Shown here piece by piece: positions 1 to 7,730 of a stretch of DNA of 17,866 nucleotides; position 1 is the stretch's first letter; each line of letters opens with the position of its first letter. The stretch covers positions 1 to 17,866 of the forward strand of contig LGRX02028952.1 in assembly GCA_001247695.2 (NCBI GenBank), read 5' to 3'. The notes below the pieces were generated by a model. That model was not told the DNA's origin, searched no databases, and saw nothing but the letters and a program-made list of their open reading frames with translations. A program made the translations under genes and the position numbers. This DNA is from Cymbomonas tetramitiformis. Its lineage: Eukaryota; Chlorophyta; Pyramimonadophyceae; Pyramimonadales; Pyramimonadaceae.

Positions 1-2
1 TG

Positions 3-350
3 TGGCCTTTTGACATGGCAGTGATGGCGGCACGCGTTGTGCTCGCCTTCGCTGCGCAGGAGATCAGTTTGTGACGGATTGTTTTTATTTTACAGCAGTA
101 TCGTCGCAGCGAGAGTTGATCTGCATCGTGCGCCACTGGCCCTGGCGAGGACGCTCCACATGTGAGACGTCTTCCGGAACCCAGAAGATGTACAGAAGAC
201 GTCCAGAAGACATCTTCCGGACGTCTTCTGTAACTCTACCAAAAGTCAATATACGTATGCGTTCAGGTTACACGCATGCAGTTCGTTGGCAGGATGATAC
301 AAATGGAACAAAGAAGAAGGTTTTTTTACAAAGCTATTTATTTACATATT
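3..350 (+). CDS. Possible partial plus-strand gene, 3' part, interrupted by a retroelement
   Basis: Weak call. The first 74 bases have an open frame that ends in TGA at 72-74 and reads MAVMAARVVLAFAAQEIS near its end. A strong acceptor, a T-rich tract followed by TTTTACAG, ends at 95. A possible exon at 96-161 reads IVAARVDLHRAPLALARTLH. It could join across a GT-AG intron at 162-281 to an exon from 282 that reads MFVGRMIQMEQRRRFF. That frame runs into the retroelement at 351. With the element removed it would run on to a stop at about 4108-4110, overlapping the end of the minus-strand gene. How positions 1-95 join the exon at 96 is unclear: the only phase-compatible donor I see would make a 25-base intron. 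No homology is recognised. Confidence 0.25.
162..281 (+). repeat. Class I GAAGAC-type intron candidate
   Basis: A 120-bp stretch begins GTGAGA and ends CGCATGCAG. Its middle (168-233) alternates CTTCC and GAAGAC motifs, for example GACGTCTTCCGG and later ATCTTCCGGACGTCTTC, so it can fold into a hairpin. Size, ends and motif match the introns of the two main genes downstream, which suggests an intron of the left-hand gene. It lies outside both main genes, so the motif is not confined to them. Confidence 0.5.
337..342 (-). promoter_or_regulatory. Probable polyadenylation signal of the minus-strand gene
   Basis: The minus strand reads AATAAA here. In the locus without the retroelement this lies about 20 bases past the stop codon at 4083-4085, so the palindromic retroelement sits between the stop and the signal. 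The assignment rests on motif and position only. Confidence 0.35.
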
Positions 351-518
351 TGCTGGAAACAGCAGCTCAGGCAGTGAGGACCCGCTGCCGACGGTGAAAC
401 AACGGATCACTAAACTCGGATATACAAACGATATATACCCGAGATGAGTGACACAGGCTGACCACCGAAGATGACATACAGGAATGACACTAGACTGTAC
501 GAACTAGTCGTAGTGTCA
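351..518 (-). repeat. Outer LTR, left, inverted
   Basis: A 168-bp LTR on the minus strand, starting TGACACTACG at 518 and ending CCAGCA at 351. It appears identical to the right outer copy. Its TG...CA ends are typical of LTRs. Its minus strand carries GGGTATATAT, a TATA-like core inside a partial inverted repeat bounded by CTCGG and CCGAG. It borders the ATATT target duplication. Confidence 0.9.
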
Positions 519-977
519 ATTCCAGCACACCACCTCATCTGAGGTGGACCAGCTAGTGACACTCACCACCCTAGCTACTAGAGTTTACAGAGAAATGTCA
601 AGATGTTAACTCTAGGGAGCTAGTCAAAGTCACAGGTGGCAAGATGAATGTACAGGCTAGCAAAATAATACTGCTAAGCCTAGGAAATTGCTAGGACCAT
701 TCTGGTCTGCTAAAATTAATGCTCTGCCAGCTAGTGGTGGGTGAACACACAATCCTCGCCTGTCTGCATGTGATGGAGAATGTAAAAAATAAGTCTGCCT
801 GTCGGTTTAGCTTTTAGCATGCTGCGAACTGAAAAGGCCTCTTGCCTGTAAATTGCTCGTCTTAATTGTGAAAGGCTGCCCGCAAGTGGTGAGACATAAA
901 ACAGCATCCTTCAGCCCAAAACTACAGCAAGTGGTGGAGAATTCAAAAAGGGAACACCGCCTGTCTGTTTAAAGAAA
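519..977 (-). other. Internal region of left arm, 3' of the ORF, non-coding
   Basis: This is the mirror of 3444-3902. No ORF is supported. It is rich in CTAG-containing words. Next to the LTR (529-546) is a small hairpin with CCACCTCA and TGAGGTGG arms two bases apart. This is where a polypurine tract would be expected. On the ORF strand the bases before the LTR are purine-biased (GATGAGGTGGTGTGCTGG) but do not form a clean tract. Confidence 0.6.
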
Positions 978-1901
978 TCAATAGAAGCCATCACCAGAAT
1001 CGTAACTAGCATCATCCTCATAATAAGAATCTCCATCATAAAATGCTGCACCACCAGTTTCAACGGAATCGTGGGCTCCTGCCTTCCAGGCAGCCCACTC
1101 CTCTGCGGTGTACTCGATCTCATCGTCCGTAGTAGACTCATCTTCAAAAGAAACTGCGTCTACATGAAACTCGCTTTGCGGTAAAAATTCCTCCCCAAGT
1201 GGGGGCTCCAAAACTCCGCCATAAGAGTCGCCCTGGAAACCTGTGTCCAGGGTTTCATCCTGTTCCAATCGATCGGACGAAAAATGCGGAGCGGCCAAGT
1301 GGCCATCTTGCTCCTCCTTTACTTCCTCACAACTGTCGCTGGAATCATCGAAGTACCCAAGTGGATACTCCGATTCATCTACTTCTTCACTACTTAAATA
1401 CTCCTCATAACCGCGAATAACCCCAGAGCCCATATAGGGAGGCACAATGGGAGGTGCATGGACATAGTGAACTTCGGTTACCACAGGAGGGGCCTGTGGC
1501 ACCATCTCGCTTGCCCTAGTGGCACTAGGCAAGGGTCTAGTGGTGGAAACTTGAGTAGAAATTGATCGGACGCCCAAAACTGCATCGCCATCGCCAACGC
1601 CTTTCTCACAAAGTGAAGGTGTAGAATTCTCGGAATCTACGGTTGCAAGCTCAACGCCCTGGACACCACCAACCGGTGTGCCAGTCTCTGAAACAATAAT
1701 TTGCAGAGAAATTGGTGAAGAATCCGCTGAGGAAACTGCCGAAAAATCCGAACTCCGAAAATGTGAAAGAGCGCGCCCCATAGAGGCACACAATGACAAC
1801 AGCTGCGAGCGTTTGAGGGTTGAGACCCTCTCCTGTAAACTATCAATAGTCGCCAAAAGAGCAAGAAGCTCCTCACTCGAAGAAAACTGCTGTGAATCCA
1901 T
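978..1901 (-). CDS. Retroelement ORF, acidic 307-aa protein of unknown function (left copy)
   Basis: The ATG at 1901 opens a 307-codon frame ending at 978. The N-terminal part (MDSQQFSSSEELLALLATID, then LQERVSTLKRSQLLSLCASM) looks helical and could self-associate. The middle is rich in Pro, Ser and Thr. The C-terminal half is strongly acidic and tyrosine-rich (DDEIEYTAEEWAAW, YYEDDASYDSGDG). There is no zinc knuckle, protease, reverse transcriptase or integrase motif. By position behind the primer-binding site it takes the place of gag, but I do not recognise it as Gag. It is a mirror duplicate of 2520-3443 and differs by one residue seen, Lys here against Glu there, at base 1085. Confidence 0.8.
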   Translation of the reverse strand: MDSQQFSSSEELLALLATIDSLQERVSTLKRSQLLSLCASMGRALSHFRSSDFSAVSSADSSPISLQIIVSETGTPVGGVQGVELATVDSENSTPSLCEKGVGDGDAVLGVRSISTQVSTTRPLPSATRASEMVPQAPPVVTEVHYVHAPPIVPPYMGSGVIRGYEEYLSSEEVDESEYPLGYFDDSSDSCEEVKEEQDGHLAAPHFSSDRLEQDETLDTGFQGDSYGGVLEPPLGEEFLPQSEFHVDAVSFEDESTTDDEIEYTAEEWAAWKAGAHDSVETGGAAFYDGDSYYEDDASYDSGDGFY

Positions 1902-2112
1902 CAAAGAAAACGAGATCTAACAATGAAATAACGAAACAAAAATCGTAGGAGTCCACCCCGTCGTAATCGCCCAAAGCCGTAAGCAGTCGTTTCCAGAAAA
2001 TCTGAAGAATTCGTTCTAAAGCGTCCCACAAGGCGTGGAGACGCTCAACCGAAAGATAGGGCGGAAATAAAATAAAATTCTACGCTAAAATTCAGTTCAC
2101 GCGAACGTGAGA
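1902..2112 (-). other. Leader between primer-binding site and ORF, left arm
   Basis: Untranslated leader of the left copy, mirror of 2309-2519. It has no ORF of note. It presumably holds packaging or dimerisation signals, though no specific one can be named. Confidence 0.45.
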
Positions 2113-2124
2113 AGGACCATAACC
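2113..2124 (-). promoter_or_regulatory. Primer-binding site, half-tRNA initiator Met type (left copy)
   Basis: On the minus strand the bases directly after the LTR end CCAGCA read GGTTATGGTCCT. The anticodon arm of eukaryotic initiator tRNA-Met (GGGCCCATAACC) would pair with GGTTATGGGCCC, so the first eight bases and ten of the first eleven match. Drosophila copia is primed by a cleaved initiator tRNA at this internal site. Here the site abuts only 6 bp of LTR end, since the rest of that LTR is missing at the centre. Confidence 0.6.
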
Positions 2125-2130
2125 TGCTGG

Positions 2131-2296
2131 ACACTACGACTAGTTCGTACAGTCTAGTGTCATTCCTGTATGTCATCTTCGGTGGTCAGCCTGTGTCACT
2201 CATCTCGGGTATATATCGTTTGTATATCCGAGTTTAGTGATCCGTTGTTTCACCGTCGGCAGCGGGTCCTCACTGCCTGAGCTGCTGTTTCCAGCA
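2131..2296 (+). repeat. Central shared LTR, forward
   Basis: A single LTR serves both arms. It lacks its first one or two bases: where the outer copies start TGACACTACG, this copy reads TGCTGG then ACACTACG. The TGCTGG (2125-2130) is the complement of the LTR end CCAGCA and belongs to the left arm, leaving one shared G at the joint. The remaining 166 bp match the right outer LTR as far as I can read, including the TATA-like GGGTATATAT. Confidence 0.88.
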
Positions 2297-2308
2297 GGTT
2301 ATGGTCCT
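2297..2308 (+). promoter_or_regulatory. Primer-binding site, half-tRNA initiator Met type (right copy)
   Basis: GGTTATGGTCCT follows the central LTR end CCAGCA with no gap. It pairs with the anticodon arm of initiator tRNA-Met, with one mismatch in eleven bases. This is the intact LTR/primer-site junction of the element and indicates Ty1/copia affinity, which is inference because no pol gene is present. Confidence 0.65.
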
Positions 2309-2519
2309 TCTCATGTTCGCGTGAACTGAATTTTAGCGTAGAATTTTATTTTATTTCCGCCCTATCTTTCGGTTGAGCGTCTCCACGCCTTGTGGGACGC
2401 TTTAGAACGAATTCTTCAGATTTTCTGGAAACGACTGCTTACGGCTTTGGGCGATTACGACGGGGTGGACTCCTACGATTTTTGTTTCGTTATTTCATTG
2501 TTAGATCTCGTTTTCTTTG

Positions 2520-3443
2520 ATGGATTCACAGCAGTTTTCTTCGAGTGAGGAGCTTCTTGCTCTTTTGGCGACTATTGATAGTTTACAGGAGAGGGTCTCA
2601 ACCCTCAAACGCTCGCAGCTGTTGTCATTGTGTGCCTCTATGGGGCGCGCTCTTTCACATTTTCGGAGTTCGGATTTTTCGGCAGTTTCCTCAGCGGATT
2701 CTTCACCAATTTCTCTGCAAATTATTGTTTCAGAGACTGGCACACCGGTTGGTGGTGTCCAGGGCGTTGAGCTTGCAACCGTAGATTCCGAGAATTCTAC
2801 ACCTTCACTTTGTGAGAAAGGCGTTGGCGATGGCGATGCAGTTTTGGGCGTCCGATCAATTTCTACTCAAGTTTCCACCACTAGACCCTTGCCTAGTGCC
2901 ACTAGGGCAAGCGAGATGGTGCCACAGGCCCCTCCTGTGGTAACCGAAGTTCACTATGTCCATGCACCTCCCATTGTGCCTCCCTATATGGGCTCTGGGG
3001 TTATTCGCGGTTATGAGGAGTATTTAAGTAGTGAAGAAGTAGATGAATCGGAGTATCCACTTGGGTACTTCGATGATTCCAGCGACAGTTGTGAGGAAGT
3101 AAAGGAGGAGCAAGATGGCCACTTGGCCGCTCCGCATTTTTCGTCCGATCGATTGGAACAGGATGAAACCCTGGACACAGGTTTCCAGGGCGACTCTTAT
3201 GGCGGAGTTTTGGAGCCCCCACTTGGGGAGGAATTTTTACCGCAAAGCGAGTTTCATGTAGACGCAGTTTCTTTTGAAGATGAGTCTACTACGGACGATG
3301 AGATCGAGTACACCGCAGAGGAGTGGGCTGCCTGGGAGGCAGGAGCCCACGATTCCGTTGAAACTGGTGGTGCAGCATTTTATGATGGAGATTCTTATTA
3401 TGAGGATGATGCTAGTTACGATTCTGGTGATGGCTTCTATTGA
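2520..3443 (+). CDS. Retroelement ORF, acidic 307-aa protein of unknown function (right copy)
   Basis: The ATG at 2520 follows TTCTTTG and opens a frame to TGA at 3441-3443. A TTG codon just upstream is in frame but is not a credible start. The sequence matches the left copy apart from Glu where that copy has Lys (codon 3336-3338). The reading frame is intact in both arms, as expected if the duplication is very recent. Layout: helical N-terminus of about 45 residues, a Pro/Thr/Ser-rich middle, and an acidic Tyr- and Asp-rich C-terminus. Its neighbours are the primer site 211 bp upstream and the LTR 459 bp downstream. A structural (Gag-like) or nucleic-acid chaperone role is possible but unproven. 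Confidence 0.82.
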   Translation: MDSQQFSSSEELLALLATIDSLQERVSTLKRSQLLSLCASMGRALSHFRSSDFSAVSSADSSPISLQIIVSETGTPVGGVQGVELATVDSENSTPSLCEKGVGDGDAVLGVRSISTQVSTTRPLPSATRASEMVPQAPPVVTEVHYVHAPPIVPPYMGSGVIRGYEEYLSSEEVDESEYPLGYFDDSSDSCEEVKEEQDGHLAAPHFSSDRLEQDETLDTGFQGDSYGGVLEPPLGEEFLPQSEFHVDAVSFEDESTTDDEIEYTAEEWAAWEAGAHDSVETGGAAFYDGDSYYEDDASYDSGDGFY

Positions 3444-3902
3444 TTTCTTTAAACAGACAGGCGGTGTTCCCTTTTTGAATTCTCCACCACTTGCTGTAGT
3501 TTTGGGCTGAAGGATGCTGTTTTATGTCTCACCACTTGCGGGCAGCCTTTCACAATTAAGACGAGCAATTTACAGGCAAGAGGCCTTTTCAGTTCGCAGC
3601 ATGCTAAAAGCTAAACCGACAGGCAGACTTATTTTTTACATTCTCCATCACATGCAGACAGGCGAGGATTGTGTGTTCACCCACCACTAGCTGGCAGAGC
3701 ATTAATTTTAGCAGACCAGAATGGTCCTAGCAATTTCCTAGGCTTAGCAGTATTATTTTGCTAGCCTGTACATTCATCTTGCCACCTGTGACTTTGACTA
3801 GCTCCCTAGAGTTAACATCTTGACATTTCTCTGTAAACTCTAGTAGCTAGGGTGGTGAGTGTCACTAGCTGGTCCACCTCAGATGAGGTGGTGTGCTGGA
3901 AT
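3444..3902 (+). other. Internal region of right arm, 3' of the ORF, non-coding
   Basis: Mirror of 519-977, with no supported ORF. The stretch 3875-3892 is the CCACCTCA/TGAGGTGG hairpin. Just before the LTR, TGCTGGAATTGACAC repeats the hexamer TGCTGG that also marks the central junction, a possible microhomology for template switching. Confidence 0.55.
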
Positions 3903-4070
3903 TGACACTACGACTAGTTCGTACAGTCTAGTGTCATTCCTGTATGTCATCTTCGGTGGTCAGCCTGTGTCACTCATCTCGGGTATATATCGTTTGTATA
4001 TCCGAGTTTAGTGATCCGTTGTTTCACCGTCGGCAGCGGGTCCTCACTGCCTGAGCTGCTGTTTCCAGCA
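3903..4070 (+). repeat. Outer LTR, right
   Basis: 168 bp from TGACACTACG to CCAGCA. The first eight bases, TGACACTA, recur inverted as TAGTGTCA at 3929-3936. The TATA-like GGGTATATAT is at 3981-3990. It is followed directly by the second ATATT target copy. Confidence 0.9.
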
Positions 4071-4082
4071 ATATTTACAGTT

Positions 4083-7000
4083 TCAATCATCAGAACCGTC
4101 TTCACTGTTACTAGCACTAGAAAGGATTTCCTTCGTCGGAGACCCCGCTTCGGAGCTGGTGGTTTCGTAGGCCCGATGCAAGTTATCCTTGAAGATGGGG
4201 CGGAGGTGGCTGATGGGAACCACCAGGCCCCACTTTGACTTGTCCCCGAAGGGGTACGTCTTCTCCTCCATCGCAGTGAGAAGTTGGGACCCGAGGCCAC
4301 CCGGCCCGGCGATCTTGTCGTTCGCCTTGAGGCCCTTGCCGCACATCTTCTCCAACCCGACAAAGGCCATTTCCATGCCATTTTGCCAGGCGGACAAGAG
4401 CAACGGGGCGTTGTCAAAGCCAACGTCGTCCTTGTCTACGGCCAAAGAGAGCACCTGGGTGCAGTCACACAAAAGTTTACGATCAGCTGCAAATGTCACT
4501 TACGTAATTAAAGAAACTAAATACATATCCAGAAGACGTGCGGAAGATACCCAGAAGACATATGTGATATCTTCTGGATATCGTCTATTCTAAGGGTTGT
4601 GCTTGCAGAACCATACCTTGATGCCAACATAGTCGCCTTTCAACTGAAGGCCGGTGACCGACTTCTTTTTCGTTGTATACGACTTCAAGCCATGGGCGGC
4701 CACATCCTTTGAATTGGGTGGGTGCGTTATCACCCCCGTGAGAAGGGGCATGTCCGCGGTCCATATCGCGGACTTCCCCTTCTCGTGGTAGAACCCCGTG
4801 GGGATATCTCCGGATCGTTCACCAGAGACTCCACCACGCAATACAATATGTCTCTTACCCATCTGTTGGCTGCAGCCAACATAAAGGCCCTTTATGTTGG
4901 CTGGAGCCAACATAAGCCTTGCTGACAATCCCGGGAGCTGTTGATACCGGATGGTACATTTCAGTAGCTCAAAATGAAGGCGGGGATGCTCTCTTTCACA
5001 CATGCGTTACCAATATTGGGCCGCTCAAAATTATCGAAGATAATTTGGGTTAATATGCGAAAGAATGTACAATTTTGTGGATTTCCCAAGAAACTTTTGG
5101 TGTTTTCATAGCCATGTTACTTTGATCGATATTTTGAGGGTCAAGATGAACTCGGATGAAAGTTTTGACAAGACACTGCAGAAAGAGCAGCTCGAGAACT
5201 TGACAACATAGGTCTTCGATTTTTTAATGCCCTTCTCATGCCGCCCCTATTGCCCACATTTATTATGACCACTTATGTTGGCTGCAGCCAACATAAGGTG
5301 CATTTTGTCTTTTCGCGATCACGCCCTAGCTCTAGGGCACAATTATGCAAGCGTCCGTGGGTGCAATCAGGGATATCACGTATTGACAATTTTGTAAAGG
5401 TCTAGTAGCCCTTCAAACAACATTGCTTTCGAGCAATATGCATCATTAACCATGAGTTATATACTTCGGAACTTTGGGTTTTATGTTGGCTGCAGCCAAC
5501 ATAAAGATGGGTAAGAGACAAATACCACGTGGCTACCCACCTCAAACCCCTCTTCAGCATCCTCCGCCACCGCCTTCTTCTTCCCCTTCGGGTCCTCCGC
5601 CACCGCCTTCCCCTTCGGGTCCACCGATGCCGCCTTCCCCTTCGCCTTGTTGTCCTCCGCCACCGCCTCCGCCACCTTCCTAACCTTAGAGCTGCCCGCC
5701 TTTTTTTCCAGCTCCTCGATCTGCGTCTTTGACTCCAACTCGAGCTGCAAGCATGCCGCCACTGAAACAGGCATATGTTAGTATGTTATACAAGAAGACA
5801 CTCAGAAGACACTCAGAAGACAGTCAGTCATACTTGCCTATTAGCTAAGCCCTATTAACTAAGGAAGACGTGCAGAATACTCTCAAAACGTCTCTGAGGT
5901 GTCCTGGTGACGTCTTCTTGGTGAGACAACAAAACAGGTGAAACAGAAATTAATTAAGCAAATTAACGTACCCATCTCATCCTTCGCCTCACCGTCCAAG
6001 GCGTCCAAGGCCTTGGCGGGCAGCTCGTGCAGCACCAACCCGTCGATGCTGAGCAACGCTGCCTTTTTTTCCTCGTTGTCCACTACCCTTCGGTACATGG
6101 GGATGTACCCAAGGGCCTTAGGTACAGAACGATGTACCTAAGCCGTACATATTAAATCAAGGCCCAAATCCGACGTTTTGTGCCCCTTGTAGTGACAATT
6201 AACCAATAGACACCCTCTTCTATCGATATTATGATCCAACATTCGGATCCGATCCGTACAATATACGCTCTGATGCATTCAAAATCACTCTTTTTGAAGA
6301 AAATAAAAAAACCCCAGGTCAAAATAAATGTTTTCCCGCTATATTCGGCAAGCTCGGCATTGTTCTCTCTGTGAACGTTCGGCTGGATTCTGGTAGTAGA
6401 CCTTGATAAAATATAATTCACATGTAGTTAGAAAATCCAAAAAATCCGCGCTATTGACCTTGCTCGCGGTACGTATCCAACATGGCCGCTCGTCGCGCAA
6501 TAGGGCAGCTTCTCCAAGGACGCGAGGTGAAGGCACACGCTGCAGCCTTCAACTCCAAGTGGAGTTCCGCAAGCGAAAGGCAGAAATCCGACAATAATTG
6601 GCAAGAGCCTTCATTATGAGATGCTTTAAATAATTTCCATGCAAGCCTCTAACCACACCTGATGAATATCGTTCACTCGTACGTGCGAAACCCTAAGGCG
6701 GAATATCGATTTTCGTGCATGCATATACTGTGGGATCAGTTTTAGGTGCCTACAACCGCGTGTCGAGTGAAGGCGTGCTTGGGTGTTTAAGTGCAAACCC
6801 CTGAAATTACAACTGCCCTAAGGGGTGTTAAATACCATTGTAACAAATGTGTATCGATATTCATCATTCAGCGGTCGTACACATGCATCAAACGCGATGT
6901 ACCTAAGGGATGTACCTAAGATTTTCGGAGTTTTGAAAATGTACATTTTCTGAAATTTGTCAATATCGATGACCTGCCTAGACTATCGTATTGAGCTAAA

Positions 7001-7730
7001 TACCATAAACCAAATGCTTCAGGACCAACAGGGACATGTCATCAACGGCTGAAATGGGCCACACGACCCCGCGTCGAGAATTTGGCTCACCGCGGCATTA
7101 AACGTACACGTATAGTTAGGTACATCGCGATGTACCTAAGCGTGGGTAGTGGACATCGTGCGTTGGGTACTTGGTTCGGGCGTCGGTCTCAATGACCAAC
7201 GCCTGAATGGCGTCCGTGTGCTTGCGGTAGTATGGGTGGGCGGTCCGGGAGGCGTGCCAAACCCACTTTCCCTTTTCGGTGCCCCTCCCCGACACACAGG
7301 TATACACCCCATACCTCCAAAATATTCTAAAATCGCAAATCATGTTCCTGAGGCGCCTGCTCACATCACGAACATCGTAGTCGTCGCTGCAGGCCAGGAC
7401 TTCCTCCCTGAAGGCCGTAGCCGCAAACGCTTGGTCCGTTACGTTAAGCAGCGGGTCCAGCCGCCCGTCGCAAATCCGCTCCACCATGATGCGCGTGAAG
7501 TCCGCTTGGAAGTGGAGCCCGCCCGTCTTGGACAACTTCTTCTTGGACTCCCCGCCTTGGTTTCCCCCACCGCCTCCGCTCCCCTCCTCCCCATCCCTTG
7601 CTACGAGCCACTTGATGAAGTTTTCGTCGCTGGCGTTGCCTCCCACCGCCGCGACAAACGACTCAAACTTCTCCCGGAGGTCACCCTCCTTCACCCCGCT
7701 GGCATTCTTTCGTTTCAAGGAATTAGACAT
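4083..7730 (-). CDS. Transposon-associated protein of unknown function, five exons
   Basis: The model on the minus strand has exons 7730-7136, 6082-5972, 5761-5501, 4900-4617 and 4454-4083, totalling 1623 bases (540 aa plus stop) with all phases compatible. The ATG at 7730 (AAAATG, reading MSNSLKRKNASG) is preferred to an in-frame ATG at 7904. Residues 1-198 hold a Gly-rich linker and then a compact region containing FRIFWRYGVYTCVSG and KWVWHASRTAHPYYR. Residues 236-322 begin with a probable coiled coil (LQLELESKTQIEELEKK) and continue with Lys/Ala/Glu repeats around KAVAEDPKGKKKAVAED. The last third is a folded-looking domain (KWGLVVPISHLRPIF) with an acidic Ser-rich tail. I recognise no family. 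The gene is divergent from the Tnp2 transposase about 1.6 kb away, and CACTA elements commonly carry a second protein that binds subterminal repeats, so an accessory role is inferred. Class II insertions interrupt it twice. Splice sites at 4901-5500 and 6083-7135 are one of several in-frame choices. Confidence 0.68.
4455..4616 (-). repeat. Class I intron of the minus-strand gene
   Basis: 162 bp between AAG|GTATGG and GCACCCAG|GTG. On the minus strand it reads CCAGAAGATATC, then TGTCTTCTGG, TATCTTCCG and CGTCTTCTGG, a foldable GAAGA/TCTTC block. A nearer acceptor, TTTGCAG, is out of phase. Confidence 0.7.
4849..5520 (-). mobile_element. Class II intron-forming insertion A (672 bp)
   Basis: The ends are 15-bp perfect inverted repeats, TGTCTCTTACCCATC at 4849-4863 and its complement at 5506-5520. 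AATA flanks both sides (4845-4848 and 5521-5524). The 24-bp palindrome with half TTATGTTGGCTG occurs near the left end (4864-4884, shortened), at 4892-4915 (one mismatch), at 5272-5297 and at 5480-5505. No ORF is supported inside. On the coding strand the donor TTAT|GTTGGC lies in the first palindrome and CTCCAG is a phase-matching acceptor. Removing the insertion with a GTATT duplication, and treating four bases (minus-strand TATT) at its exit side as element-derived, restores the frame as HVVLRGGVSGERSGD. A strict 4-bp excision does not. Confidence 0.8.
5762..5971 (-). repeat. Class I intron of the minus-strand gene
   Basis: 210 bp between ATGG|GTACGT and CCTGTTTCAG|TGGCGG, phase 1 at both sides. 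On the minus strand it contains AAGAAGACGTC early and three spaced TGTCTTCTGAG-like repeats late, at 5790-5825. It is the longest GAAGAC intron in this gene, with an apparent spacer between the arms. Confidence 0.75.
6077..7155 (-). mobile_element. Class II intron-forming insertion B (1079 bp)
   Basis: Terminal inverted repeats TGTCCACTACCC at 6077-6088 and its complement at 7144-7155, flanked by TCGT on both sides (6073-6076 and 7156-7159). The 24-bp palindrome with half TTAGGTACATCG is perfect at 7116-7139 and imperfect at 6117-6142. Two head-to-tail half sites, GATGTACCTAAG, lie at about 6895-6920. The rest is AT-rich with no supported ORF. Deleting the element and one TCGT rejoins exon 1 and exon 2 in frame as KYPTHEEKKAALLS. 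As it stands, donor TTAG|GTACAT inside the palindrome and acceptor GGGTAG|TGGACA inside the terminal repeat give an in-frame mRNA with a few added residues. Confidence 0.85.

Larger units (their letters stand above)
351..4070. mobile_element. Palindromic (head-to-head) LTR retroelement dimer inserted as one unit
   Basis: Positions 351-2130 are the reverse complement of 2291-4070, giving arms of 1780 bp around a 160-bp spacer. I saw only two mismatches while reading: 1085 against 3336, and 2107 against 2314. Read left to right the order is LTR reversed, internal region reversed, one LTR forward, internal region forward, LTR forward. A unit element would be about 1942 bp (168-bp LTRs and a 1606-bp internal region) with one ORF and no reverse transcriptase or integrase, so it is non-autonomous. 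Both outer ends are the same LTR end (TGCTGG at left, CCAGCA at right). The insertion is flanked by ATATT at 346-350 and again at 4071-4075. The duplication and the matching ends imply integrase-type insertion of an already palindromic DNA. Confidence 0.92.

Noticed and set aside
2517..2519. TTG start giving a 308-aa retroelement protein
   Set aside because: The ATG three bases later is the natural eukaryotic start.
351..4070. Foldback (long inverted repeat) DNA transposon
   Set aside because: TG...CA LTRs, a primer-binding site next to the LTR, a third LTR at the centre and a 5-bp duplication all point to a retroelement rather than a foldback element.
4189..4593. Plus-strand open frames at 4189-4593 and 7149-7959
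   Set aside because: They lie opposite minus-strand exons whose protein is better composed and whose splice phases connect.
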